DNA of 64,000 nt from Streptomyces sp. NBC_00557 (lineage in GTDB: Bacteria > Actinomycetota > Actinomycetes > Streptomycetales > Streptomycetaceae). This document shows positions 28,001 through 35,652 of this stretch, one piece after another. Below the pieces are notes generated by a model. That model saw only the letters and a program-made list of their open reading frames with translations. It made no database searches and was not told where the DNA came from. Positions within the stretch are counted from its first letter, which is position 1. Each line of letters begins with the position of its first letter. Location of the stretch: the NCBI RefSeq assembly GCF_036345995.1, contig NZ_CP107796.1, forward strand, positions 5,456,001 through 5,520,000, given 5' to 3'. The position numbers were made by a program, and so were the translations under genes.

Positions 28001-28195
28001 CCGAAGTACGCGATGTGGCTGGAGGGGGTCGGCTGGGACGTGGAGAACCACGGCGTGGACCCGGACGTGGAGGTCGTCCAGCGGCCCCAGGACTGGGCGC
28101 AGGACCGGGACACCCAACTGGACGAGGCCGTCAGGATCGCCCTGGAGGCACTCGAGGAACGGCCCGCGAAGGCACCGCCGGTGCTGCCGGCCTGA
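25001..28195 (+). CDS. tricorn protease homologue (S41 family)
   Basis: A 1064-residue cytoplasmic protease with the complete tricorn layout. An N-terminal six-bladed and then seven-bladed beta-propeller region (to about residue 680) is followed by a C1 helical domain, a PDZ domain (about 765-850) and the C2 serine-protease core. Catalytic candidates are Ser/His in GTSHAYV (about 734-735), Ser in EFSGSDGD (about 955) and Asp/Glu in the terminal region near NHGVDPD. Tricorn cleaves peptides released by the proteasome, which Streptomyces also has. A TACAGT hexamer at 24989-24994 ends 6 nt before the GTG start. Confidence 0.93.
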   Translation: MTQGAAYLRYPHVHGDLVAFVAEDDVWLAPLEGGRAWRVSADNTPVTTPRISPDGRHLAWTSTRDGAPEVHVAPVEGGPAERLTYWGNRRTEVRGWTADGRVLALGAHGRHTFRHSWAYAVPLDGGPAETLPYGPVGDVAFGPATVLLSAPMGREAAHWKRYRGGTAGKLWIDREGGGDFERLHEEVDGNIECPVWVGDRIAFLSDHEGTGALYSSLADGSDLRRHTPLDGFYARHASGDGSRVVYSSGGELWLLDDLESAEPRRLEVRLGGPRIDLRPRPVDAARWFGEASPDHTGRGSAVCVRGGIHWVTHRSGPARALAATPGVRARMPRTFRADGEEWVVWVTDAEGDDALEFAPATGTVPGAPPRRLAAGQLGRVLELAVAPDGSRAAVAAHDGRLLLVERETGEVREVDRSDDGEVSGLAFSPDSAWLAWAHPGARPLSQLRIAHTTDLSVTEATPLRFQDYAPAFTLDGKHLAFLSNRAFDPVYDEHVFDLAFVVGARPHLITLAATTPSPFGPQRHGRPFESPDKDETPDSEGTPATRIDLEGLADRIVPFPVEAGRYSTLRAAKDGVLWLRHPVHGVLGAARAHPEDPGPHTELERYDLAQRRLEHLAADADHFEVSGDGRRVLLWTGERLRVVPGDRRTGADDDGDTSVTVDLARVRQTLDPAAEWRQMYDETGRLMRDHFWRPDLGGADWTGVLNRYRPLLARVATHSDLVDLLWEVHGELGTSHAYVIPAGGRGDGPRHGLLGADISRHPDGSWRVDRILPSETSDPDARSPLAAPGVAVRSGDAIIAVAGHPVDPVVGPGPLLAGTAGRPVELTISPAGGGEPRHTVVVPVADEEPLRYHAWVADRRAHVHAASGGRLGYLHVPDMQAPGWAQIHRDLRVEVAREGLVVDVRENRGGHTSQLVVEKLARRIIGWDLPRGMRATSYPLDAPRGPVVAVANEFSGSDGDIVNAAIKALGIGPVVGTRTWGGVIGIDSRYHLVDGTLVTQPKYAMWLEGVGWDVENHGVDPDVEVVQRPQDWAQDRDTQLDEAVRIALEALEERPAKAPPVLPA

Positions 28196-28244
28196 TACGA
28201 CTACGATGCACCGGTATTGATCACCAGCGTGAGGAGGCACACGC

Positions 28245-28598
28245 ATGGCAGGTGAACCGCGGGACGACTGCCTGTTCTGCAAGATCGTCGCGGGTAAGAT
28301 CCCGGCGACGATCGTCCGCGAGACGGACACCACCGTCGCCTTCCGGGACATAAACCCCCAGGCTCCCACCCACATCCTGGTGATCCCCAAGGCCCACTAC
28401 GAGAACGCCGCCGCGCTCGCTGCCGGCGCCCCGCAGCTCGCCGCGGACGTGCTGGCCGAGACCCAGGCCGTGGCGGACGAGGAGAAGCTGGAAAGCTACC
28501 GCACCGTCTTCAACACGGGCGGCGGCGCCGGCCAGACCGTCTGGCACGCCCACGCGCACGTCCTCGGCGGCCGCGGACTGCAGTGGCCGCCCGGGTGA
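28245..28598 (+). CDS. HIT family nucleotide-binding protein
   Basis: A 117-residue histidine-triad hydrolase of the Hint branch. CLFCKIVAGKIPA near the N terminus provides the zinc-site cysteines common in bacterial Hint proteins. The triad is VWHAHAHVLGGR near the C terminus. Hint proteins hydrolyse adenosine 5'-monophosphoramidates. GAGGAGG precedes the ATG by a normal distance. It heads a compact unit with the RNase Z-like gene 6 bp downstream. Confidence 0.93.
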   Translation: MAGEPRDDCLFCKIVAGKIPATIVRETDTTVAFRDINPQAPTHILVIPKAHYENAAALAAGAPQLAADVLAETQAVADEEKLESYRTVFNTGGGAGQTVWHAHAHVLGGRGLQWPPG

Positions 28599-28604
28599 CC
28601 GGCG

Positions 28605-29510
28605 GTGTCCGTACGTGAACTGGTGATCCTCGGCACCGCCAGCCAGGTCCCCACCCGGCACCGCAACCACAACGGCTATCTGCTGCGGTGGGACGGCGAG
28701 GGCATCCTGTTCGACCCCGGCGAGGGCACACAGCGCCAGATGGTGCGCGCCGGGGTCGCCGCCCACGACCTGAACCGGATCTGCGTCACCCACTTCCACG
28801 GCGACCACTCGCTCGGTCTCGCCGGGGTCATCCAGCGGATCAACCTCGACAAGGTGCCGCACGAGGTCACCGCGCACTATCCGCGTTCCGGGCAGCGCTT
28901 CTTCGACCGGCTCCGGTACGCCACCGCCTACCGGGAGACGGTCCCCCTCGCCGAGGCGCCTGTCGCCGCCGACGGCGTCCTCGCGGCGACCCCGTCGTAC
29001 ACGCTCGAGGCCCGCAGGCTGTCCCATCCCGTGGAGTCCTACGGCTACCGGCTGATCGAGCCCGACGGCCGCCGGATGCTGCCCGACCGGCTGGCCGCGC
29101 ACGGGATCGCGGGGCCGGACGTCGGCCGGCTGCAGCGCGAGGGCCGGCTCGGGGACGTGCGGCTGGAGGACGTCAGCGAGGTGCGGCGCGGGCAGCGGTT
29201 CGCGTTCGTCATGGACACCCGGCTCTGCGACGGCGTGCACGCGCTCGCGGAGGGCTGCGACCTGCTCGTCATCGAGTCGACCTTCCTCGACGAGGACGCG
29301 GAACTCGCCGTCGAGTTCGGCCACCTGACGGCCGGTCAGGCGGCGGCCGTGGCCCGGGACGCGGGCGTACGGCACCTGGTCCTCACCCACTTCAGCCAGC
29401 GCTACGCCGAACCGGAGGAGTTCGAGCGGCAGGCGCGGGCGGCCGGTTTCGGGGGCGAGCTGACCGTGGCACACGATCTGCAGCGAGTGCCGGTCCCGAA
29501 ACGTCGGTGA
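28605..29510 (+). CDS. rnz: ribonuclease Z
   Basis: A 301-residue MBL-fold nuclease, expected to process tRNA 3' ends. The N terminus [20 protein letters not shown] is typical. The zinc motif [13 protein letters not shown] lies at about residues 62-74. The later ligands are in [10 protein letters not shown] (Asp) and [11 protein letters not shown] (His). It sits 6 bp after the HIT gene and 20 bp before the ADA start. It is shorter than the long-form RNase Z, as expected for bacteria. Confidence 0.9.
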   Translation: MSVRELVILGTASQVPTRHRNHNGYLLRWDGEGILFDPGEGTQRQMVRAGVAAHDLNRICVTHFHGDHSLGLAGVIQRINLDKVPHEVTAHYPRSGQRFFDRLRYATAYRETVPLAEAPVAADGVLAATPSYTLEARRLSHPVESYGYRLIEPDGRRMLPDRLAAHGIAGPDVGRLQREGRLGDVRLEDVSEVRRGQRFAFVMDTRLCDGVHALAEGCDLLVIESTFLDEDAELAVEFGHLTAGQAAAVARDAGVRHLVLTHFSQRYAEPEEFERQARAAGFGGELTVAHDLQRVPVPKRR

Positions 29511-29530
29511 ACCAGCCGTACGATGCCCTG

Positions 29531-30535
29531 ATGCCCCTCCCGAAAGCAGAACTGCACCTCCACATCGAAGGCACCCTGGAGCCGGAGCTGGCGTTCGAGC
29601 TGGCCGCCCGCAACGGCGTGACCCTGCCGTACGCCGACACCGGCGCTCTGCGCGAGGCCTACCGGTTCCAGGACCTCCAGTCCTTCCTGGACCTCTACTA
29701 CGAGCTGATGGCCGTCCTGCGCACCGAGCAGGACTTCGCCGACCTGGCGAACGCCTATCTGGCGCGGGCCGCCGCGCAGGGCGTCCGGCACGCGGAGATC
29801 TTCTTCGACCCGCAGGCCCACACCGCGCGCGGCGTCGGTCTGGGCACGGTCGTGGAAGGGCTGTGGCGGGCGCTGGGCCGCAGCGAGGAGAACCAGGGCG
29901 TCTCCACGAAGCTCATCCTGTGCTTCCTGCGGGACGACTCCGCCGAGTCGGCCATGAAGACCCTGGAGGCGGCCCGGCCGTACCTGGACCGGATCACCGG
30001 CGTCGGCCTGGACTCCGCCGAGGTCGGGCATCCGCCGGCGAAGTTCCGGGAGGTGTACGAGGCCGCCGCCGCGCTCGGGCTGCGCCGGGTCGCGCACGCC
30101 GGTGAGGAGGGGCCGCCGGCGTACATCGCCGAGGCCCTGGACGTGCTCGGCGTCGAGCGCGTCGACCACGGGCTGCGCTGCATGGAGGACCCGGCGCTGG
30201 TCGAGCGGCTGGTCCGGGAGCGGATCCCGCTCACCCTGTGCCCGCTGTCCAACGTCCGCCTGCGCACCGTCGACACCCTCGCGGACCACCCGCTGCCGGC
30301 CATGCTCGACGCCGGACTGCTGTGCACGGTCAACTCCGACGACCCCGCCTACTTCGGCGGGTACGCCGGCGACAACTTCGACGCCGTGCGGCAGACCCTG
30401 GGACTGACCGAGGACCGGCTGCGCGAGCTGGCCCGCAACTCCTTCCTCGCCTCCTTCCTGGAGGACGACGAGGAGCGGCGGGCCCGCTACCTCGCCGAGG
30501 TCGACGCGTACGAGTTCGGGGACGCGGTGTCGTAG
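29531..30535 (+). CDS. add: adenosine deaminase
   Basis: A 334-residue TIM-barrel deaminase that converts adenosine (and deoxyadenosine) to inosine. Zinc ligands are His9 and His11 in ELHLHIEG, with HAGEE in the centre and NSDDPAYFGG supplying the catalytic Asp pair near the C terminus. The sequence resembles the adenosine/adenine-deaminase-like branch, so adenine specificity cannot be excluded. TACGAT at 29519-29524 ends 6 nt before the ATG, compatible with a leaderless transcript. The 3' end overlaps the convergent MFS gene by 49 bp. Confidence 0.88.
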   Translation: MPLPKAELHLHIEGTLEPELAFELAARNGVTLPYADTGALREAYRFQDLQSFLDLYYELMAVLRTEQDFADLANAYLARAAAQGVRHAEIFFDPQAHTARGVGLGTVVEGLWRALGRSEENQGVSTKLILCFLRDDSAESAMKTLEAARPYLDRITGVGLDSAEVGHPPAKFREVYEAAAALGLRRVAHAGEEGPPAYIAEALDVLGVERVDHGLRCMEDPALVERLVRERIPLTLCPLSNVRLRTVDTLADHPLPAMLDAGLLCTVNSDDPAYFGGYAGDNFDAVRQTLGLTEDRLRELARNSFLASFLEDDEERRARYLAEVDAYEFGDAVS

Positions 30536-31791
30536 GCGCTGCGGTCGGCCGGGGCGGGCGTCTCCAGCGGGACTTCCACGACCGGCAGTTCCGCGACCGG
30601 GTTCTCCCTGACGAGGTTTTCCCTGACCGGGACTTCCACGACCGGGAGCTCCGCGCCTCGCAGGGGGCGCCTGCCCGCCCGCAGCGCCACCGCCGTCATC
30701 GGCACGGCGATCAGCAGCAGCCCGGCGGCGAGCAGCCGCCCCATCGCCGGGAAGCCCGTCCCCGCCGCCAGCACACTCCCCGCCAGCGGTCCCGCCGCCG
30801 TGCCCAGCGAGGCCGCCGAGCCGAGCAGCACCGCCCAGCGGCCGCGCGGGTCGAGGGAGGCGGCCAGGCCGATGACGTACGACAGGACGACCGGGTAGAG
30901 CAGGTTCCAGGAGATCTCGCCCGCCGCGAAGGACGGCAGCCCGGACGCCGACGCGCTGAGCGCGATGCAGCCCGCGATCAGGGCCGTACCCGCGCCGATG
31001 GGCACCGCCTGGCCCAGCCGGGGGCCGAGCGCGCCGGCCCCGACGACCCCGAGGAGCCCGGCGCCGAGCGCGACGGCGAACACCGCGCCGACGGTGACCT
31101 CCGACAGGTGGGCCTGGTCGAGCCCGATCCGGCCGCTGACCCCCCAGAGGGCGTTCTGCGCGAGGGACCAGCAGGGCATGGCGGCGGCCAGCAGCAGTCC
31201 GGCCCGCCGGTGCGGAAGCCGCCCGTGCGCCGGGGACGCCGTGCGGGCCGGTGCCGTACGGCCGGGCAGCCGGCCGGTGACCGGCAGGACGGCGAGTGCC
31301 GTGAGCGCGATCGCGGCCAGCGGCACGCCGTGGCCGGGGCCGAGGTGAGGGATCGTCAGGTAGAGGGCGCCGGCCAGGGCGGAGACACCGAACAGGCCGA
31401 GCGTGGTGACCCGGTGCGGATCGCGGTGGCCGGCGATGGCGGTCGCGGCGACCGCCGTGACCGTGCCGGACCCGAACCCGCCGACGACCGCGCCCGCGAC
31501 GACGGCCGGAACGAAGGCGGTGAGCGCGGCGCCGCCGTAGCCGAGGGCGGCGAGCACGAGGCCCGCGCGGGCGAGGGTGCGAGGGCCGGTCCGGTCGACC
31601 CGGGAGGCCAGCAGGAAGCCCGCCGCCGCGGAACTCAGCAGCAGCGCGCTGCCGATGGCCCCGGCCTGGGTCGGGCTGAGCGGAAGCCCGGAATCGAGCC
31701 GGCCCACGGCGGTCGGCAGCAGATACGGCGCGAGATACCCGGCCGTGAAAAGGGCGACGAGGGGCCAGGGCAGGGTGCGGCGGGCGGACAC
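30487..31791 (-). CDS. MFS transporter
   Basis: A 434-residue major facilitator with about 12 hydrophobic helices. The conserved loop 2-3 motif appears as ASRVDRTGPRTLARAG. The substrate is unknown. The C-terminal tail, beyond the last helix, is a repeat-built Val/Pro/Glu/Arg segment (ELPVVEVP twice, about 20 residues apart). The GTG at 31791, just before the first helix, was chosen with GGGA 6 nt upstream; the frame also opens at GTG 31887, which would add a basic non-hydrophobic leader. The end overlaps add by 49 bp. It diverges from kdgD. Confidence 0.8.
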   Translation of the reverse strand: MSARRTLPWPLVALFTAGYLAPYLLPTAVGRLDSGLPLSPTQAGAIGSALLLSSAAAGFLLASRVDRTGPRTLARAGLVLAALGYGGAALTAFVPAVVAGAVVGGFGSGTVTAVAATAIAGHRDPHRVTTLGLFGVSALAGALYLTIPHLGPGHGVPLAAIALTALAVLPVTGRLPGRTAPARTASPAHGRLPHRRAGLLLAAAMPCWSLAQNALWGVSGRIGLDQAHLSEVTVGAVFAVALGAGLLGVVGAGALGPRLGQAVPIGAGTALIAGCIALSASASGLPSFAAGEISWNLLYPVVLSYVIGLAASLDPRGRWAVLLGSAASLGTAAGPLAGSVLAAGTGFPAMGRLLAAGLLLIAVPMTAVALRAGRRPLRGAELPVVEVPVRENLVRENPVAELPVVEVPLETPAPADRSAYDTASPNSYASTSAR

Positions 31792-31976
31792 GGGCGTTCC
31801 CAGGGCAGGCGAAAGGAAGGGCTCGACAAAGGGGTGGAGCGACGACCGTCGACGGACAGGGACGCGCAAGCAAGTTGTACCAAGCACGCGGTTCGCCGGG
31901 GAAACGCGACCGGTGCGATCTACGTCACTTTTCGGTTTGCCAGGCGCGGGGTCGGGTAGGAAGGGCTAGGCTCGTT

Positions 31977-32003
31977 CTCATATGTAGACGCGATTCATAA
32001 GAG
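31977..32003. promoter_or_regulatory. inverted-repeat operator candidate before kdgD
   Basis: CTCATATG at 31977-31984 and CATAAGAG at 31996-32003 form an 8-N11-8 inverted repeat (7 of 8 pairs), AT-rich against the local background. The right arm overlaps the ribosome binding site AAGAGGAG of kdgD. No regulator gene is adjacent. Confidence 0.4.
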
Positions 32004-32014
32004 GAGATGGTCAG

Positions 32015-32962
32015 GTGGGCGGCGATCCGAGTCCCGGGAGCGTGGCGCGGCGGCTGCGGGAGGGGATGGCGCGCGGGGTGCTGTCCTTCCCGCTCACCGC
32101 CTTCCACGACGACGGCTCCCTCGACCCCGACGGCTTCCGCGCCCATGTCGCCGCCCGGCTCGCGGCCGGACCCGGCGCCGTCTTCCCGGCCTGCGGCACC
32201 GGGGAGTTCTTCTCCCTGGACGAGGACGAGTACCGGACCGTCGTCCGGGTCGCGGTCGAGGAGGCGGCCGGGAGGGTGCCGGTCGTGGCCGGGACCGGGT
32301 ACGGCTGGGCACAGGCCGCCCGGTTCGCGCGGATCGCCGAGGAGGCCGGCGCCGACGCCCTGCTCGTGCTGCCGCACTACCTGGTCGACGCCCCGCAGGA
32401 CGGTCTCGCCGCCCAGCTGGAGCGGCTCGCCGAACGCACCCGGCTGCCGCTGATCGCCTACCAGCGGGGCCAGGTCGCCTACACCGCGGACACCCTGCGG
32501 CGCATCGCGCGCATCCCGGGCGTGATCGGCCTCAAGGACGGCCGCAGCGACCTCGACCGCCTGCAGCGCCTGACCCTCGCCGCGCCCGACGGCTTCCTGT
32601 TCTTCAACGGCGCCGCCACCGCCGAGATCCAGGCCCGCGCCTACGCCGCCGTCGGCGTCCCGGCCTACTCCTCGGCCGTGCACGCCTTCGCCCCCGAGAT
32701 CGCCGGCGCCTTCTTCGCCGCCCTGCGGGACGCCGACCACGGGACCGCCGACAAGCTGCTGCGGGAGTTCTACGTCCCCTTCGTCGAACTGCGCGACCGC
32801 GCCCCCGGATACGCGGTGTCCCTGGTGAAGGCCGCGGCCCGGCTGCGCGGGCAGCGCGTCGGCCCCGTCCGCGCCCCGCTCGCCGACCCCGCGCCCGCCG
32901 ACCTGGCCGACCTCAAGGCCCTGCTCACCGCCGGACTCGACCTCGTAGGAGCCTCCCTGTGA
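32015..32962 (+). CDS. kdgD: 5-dehydro-4-deoxyglucarate dehydratase
   Basis: A 315-residue DapA-superfamily TIM barrel. It decarboxylates and dehydrates 5-keto-4-deoxyglucarate to 2,5-dioxopentanoate. The Schiff-base lysine is Lys174 in GLKDGRSD and the partner tyrosine is Tyr149 in IAYQRG. VFPACGTGEFFSL (57-69) is specific to this branch. It overlaps gudD by 4 bp and the two enzymes catalyse consecutive steps, which supports the assignment. The following enzyme, a 2-oxoglutarate semialdehyde dehydrogenase, is not in this window. Confidence 0.92.
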   Translation: MGGDPSPGSVARRLREGMARGVLSFPLTAFHDDGSLDPDGFRAHVAARLAAGPGAVFPACGTGEFFSLDEDEYRTVVRVAVEEAAGRVPVVAGTGYGWAQAARFARIAEEAGADALLVLPHYLVDAPQDGLAAQLERLAERTRLPLIAYQRGQVAYTADTLRRIARIPGVIGLKDGRSDLDRLQRLTLAAPDGFLFFNGAATAEIQARAYAAVGVPAYSSAVHAFAPEIAGAFFAALRDADHGTADKLLREFYVPFVELRDRAPGYAVSLVKAAARLRGQRVGPVRAPLADPAPADLADLKALLTAGLDLVGASL

Positions 32963-34299
32963 CCCGTGACCTGACCATCGCCGAGGTGCGGCTGACGCCG
33001 ATCCTGGTCGCCGACGCCCCGCTGCTCAACACCCAGGGCGTGCACCAGCCGTACACCCCGCGGCTGATCGTGGAGATCGTCACCGCGGACGGGATCACCG
33101 GGCTCGGCGAGACCTACGGCGACATCAAGTACCTCGAACTGGCCCGCCCGCTGACCGAACACCTCACTGGACGCTCGGTCATGGATGTGAACGGCCTGTT
33201 CGCGATCGACCTCGGTGTCGACGAGTCCCGGGTCCAGGGGCAGGTCGACGCCGGCGGGCTGCGCGGGGTGCAGAGCGCCGACAAGCTGCGGCTGTCGGTG
33301 CTGTCCGCCTTCGAGGTCGCCTGCCTGGACGCCCAGGGCAAGGCGCTCGGGCTGCCCGTGCACGCGCTGCTCGGCGGCAAGGTGCGGGACGCCGTCGACT
33401 ACAGCGCCTACCTGTTCTACAAGTGGGCCGCGCATCCGGCGGGCGTGGCCGCCGAGCCGGACGACTGGGGCGCCGCGCTGGATCCGGCCGGAATCGTCGC
33501 CCAGGCGCGGGAGTTGCAGCGGCGGCACGGGTTCGGGTCGTTCAAGCTCAAGGGCGGTGTCTTCCCGCCCGACGAGGAGATCGCCGCCGTACGGGCCCTC
33601 GCCGAGGCCTTCCCCGGGCATCCGCTGCGGCTCGACCCCAACGGCGCCTGGTCGGTGGAGACCTCGCTGAAGGTGGCGAAGGAACTCGGGGACGTCCTGG
33701 AGTACCTGGAGGACCCGACGCTGGGCACGCCCGCGATGGCCGAGGTGTCGGCGGAATTGAGAGGAGCGGCGCGAAGCGCCTCGGACAAGGGCGGTGGTGG
33801 GCGACGGGCGGGCGTCCCGCTCGCCACCAACATGTGCGTGACCACCTTCGGGGAGATCAAGGAGGCGTTCACCCGGGACGCCGTGCAGGTCGTGCTCTCC
33901 GACCACCACTACTGGGGCGGGCTGCGCAACACCCAGCGGCTCGCCGCGATCTGCGCCGCGTTCGGCGTCGGCGTGTCCATGCACTCCAACACGCACCTCG
34001 GGATCAGCCTCGCCGCCATGACCCAGGTCGCGGCCACCGTCCCCGAACTGCACCACGCCTGCGACTCCCACTATCCCTGGCAGTCCGAGGACGTCCTCAC
34101 CGAGCGGCTCCGGTTCCGCGCCGGGAAGGTCGCCGTCTCCGACGCACCCGGCCTCGGCGTCGAGCTCGACCGGGACGAGCTGGCCAGGCTGCACCGGCGG
34201 TGGGCCGAGGACGACGGCGCGCTGCGCGACCGCGACGACGCCGCCGCGATGCGGGTCGCCGAGCCCGGCTGGCGGCAGCCGGCGATGCCCCGCTGGTAG
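32959..34299 (+). CDS. gudD: glucarate dehydratase
   Basis: A 446-residue enolase-superfamily enzyme that dehydrates D-glucarate (and L-idarate) to 5-keto-4-deoxyglucarate. Catalytic features are KLKGG (general base Lys), metal ligands in LDPNGAW, YLEDP and ATNMCV, and the His of MHSNTHLGIS. Residues about 267-284 form an unusual Gly/Arg/Ser-rich insertion (LRGAARSASDKGGGGRRA) just before GVPLATN, encoded by DNA with a short hairpin and the locally rare codons TTG and AGA. It is translationally coupled to kdgD by a GTGA overlap. Confidence 0.93.
   Translation: MTRDLTIAEVRLTPILVADAPLLNTQGVHQPYTPRLIVEIVTADGITGLGETYGDIKYLELARPLTEHLTGRSVMDVNGLFAIDLGVDESRVQGQVDAGGLRGVQSADKLRLSVLSAFEVACLDAQGKALGLPVHALLGGKVRDAVDYSAYLFYKWAAHPAGVAAEPDDWGAALDPAGIVAQARELQRRHGFGSFKLKGGVFPPDEEIAAVRALAEAFPGHPLRLDPNGAWSVETSLKVAKELGDVLEYLEDPTLGTPAMAEVSAELRGAARSASDKGGGGRRAGVPLATNMCVTTFGEIKEAFTRDAVQVVLSDHHYWGGLRNTQRLAAICAAFGVGVSMHSNTHLGISLAAMTQVAATVPELHHACDSHYPWQSEDVLTERLRFRAGKVAVSDAPGLGVELDRDELARLHRRWAEDDGALRDRDDAAAMRVAEPGWRQPAMPRW
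33757..33810 (+). repeat. in-frame insertion with hairpin inside gudD
   Basis: 54 bp encode 18 residues not expected between the EVSA and GVPLATN segments of glucarate dehydratases. It includes the perfect hairpin GGCGC-GAA-GCGCC at 33768-33780 and a G-rich run. The insertion preserves the frame. I cannot tell whether it matches a dispersed element. Confidence 0.5.
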
Positions 34300-34363
34300 C
34301 CCCGTGCCCGGCGGGGTGATTGGTGCACACTGGCGAGATCCGCACCACGCCAGGGAGCGCACC

Positions 34364-35521
34364 GTGACCCCGTCGCACACGATCCTCGGAGAGGAACCCG
34401 AACACCTCACCCCCGCCGCACGCTGTCAGGCCCAGGTCGACCCGCTCGCCGCGCTGCGCGCGCCCGGGGACCCGCCCTGGGACGTCTACCTGACGGGCAC
34501 GGTCTTCCTCGACATCATCTTCACCGGCCTGGACTCGGCGCCGGTGCGCGGCACCGAGTCCTGGGCCCGGGGCATGGGCTCCAGCCCCGGCGGGGTCGCC
34601 AACATGGCCACCGCCCTGGCCCGGCTCGGCCTGAGGACGGCGCTCGCGGCGGCCTTCGGCGACGACCACTACGGCGAGTACTGCTGGGACGCGCTCGAGC
34701 AGGGCGAGGGCATCGACCTGTCGGCGTCGCGCACCGTGCCCGGATGGCACTCACCGGTCACCGTGTCCATGGCGTACGAGGGCGAGCGCACGATGGTGTC
34801 GCACGGGCACGAGCCACCGCCCCAGGCCGTGTTCGGCCCGGAAGGGAGCCCGGCGTGCCCGCCCCGCGCACGTGCCGCCGTGGCCTCGCTGACGCCCGGC
34901 ACGCGCGCGCCGTGGATCGCGAAGGCGGCCCGGGAGGGCACGCGGATCTTCGCCGACGTCGGATGGGACGAGACCGGCGCGTGGGACCTGGCCGGGCTCG
35001 CCGACCTGGAGTACTGCGAGGCGTTCCTGCCGAACGCGGAGGAGGCGAAGCGGTACACCGGCGCCGACTGCCCGCGGCTCGCCGCGCACGCCCTGACCGA
35101 GTACGTGCCGGTGGCGGTCGTGACCCTGGGTTCGGAGGGCGCGTACGCGGTGGACCGGCGGACGGGCGAGGCGGCGGAGGTGCCGGCGATCGCCGTGGAG
35201 GCGCTGGACCCCACCGGGGCCGGCGACGTCTTCGTCGCCGGGTTCGTGACGGGCTCGCTGGCGGGGTGGCCGCTGGCGGACCGGCTGGCCTTCGCGGGGC
35301 TCACGGCGGCCCTGTCGGTGCAGGAGTTCGGCGGGTCCCTGTCGGCGCCCGGGTGGTCGGAGATCGGGGCGTGGTGGCGCCGGGTGCAGGCCCTTCCCGG
35401 GCAGGACCCGGCGGCGCTGGAGAGGTACGCGTTCCTGGAGGGCCTGGTGCCGGAGGTGCTGGACCGGCCCTGGCCCCTGCGGCGGGCGGTGCCGACGATC
35501 GGCTTCCGCCGCTCCGGCTGA
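34364..35521 (+). CDS. PfkB family carbohydrate kinase
   Basis: A 385-residue ribokinase-type sugar kinase. Evidence is the N-terminal TGTVFLDIIFTGL, the glycine pair SSPGGVANMATALARLG, and the C-terminal anion-hole motif ALDPTGAGDVFVAGFV with the catalytic Asp. The sugar is not predictable from sequence. It follows gudD by 64 bp on the same strand, so it may belong to the sugar-acid unit, but glucarate degradation via kdgD/gudD requires no kinase. The GTG at 34364 follows GGGAG; the upstream ATG at 34304 has no such site. Confidence 0.85.
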   Translation: MTPSHTILGEEPEHLTPAARCQAQVDPLAALRAPGDPPWDVYLTGTVFLDIIFTGLDSAPVRGTESWARGMGSSPGGVANMATALARLGLRTALAAAFGDDHYGEYCWDALEQGEGIDLSASRTVPGWHSPVTVSMAYEGERTMVSHGHEPPPQAVFGPEGSPACPPRARAAVASLTPGTRAPWIAKAAREGTRIFADVGWDETGAWDLAGLADLEYCEAFLPNAEEAKRYTGADCPRLAAHALTEYVPVAVVTLGSEGAYAVDRRTGEAAEVPAIAVEALDPTGAGDVFVAGFVTGSLAGWPLADRLAFAGLTAALSVQEFGGSLSAPGWSEIGAWWRRVQALPGQDPAALERYAFLEGLVPEVLDRPWPLRRAVPTIGFRRSG

Positions 35522-35560
35522 CGTGCCCGGAAGCGCGTCCGTATGAAAAGCCCTACGGGG

Positions 35561-35583
35561 TTGTCAGTGCACCGTCGTACCCT
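35561..35583 (+). promoter_or_regulatory. PafBC-type (RecA-NDp) promoter of phoH-ybeY
   Basis: TTGTCAGTG at 35561-35569, eight bases, then TACCCT at 35578-35583. This is an exact match to the tTGTCRgtg-N8-TAnnnT motif of LexA-independent DNA-damage promoters. Transcription would start about 60 nt before the phoH ATG. Confidence 0.7.
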
Positions 35584-35652
35584 GGAATCGCGAGGCCGCC
35601 CTCAGTCGTGCGGCCGTGACGAGGAGGAAGCGCAGGCCTTAAGCGCCGGCCC

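Noticed and set aside
27000..28353. Large overlapping frames opposite or inside the tricorn gene
   Set aside because: Arg/Pro-rich shadow translations with no motif; the tricorn reading frame is fully supported.
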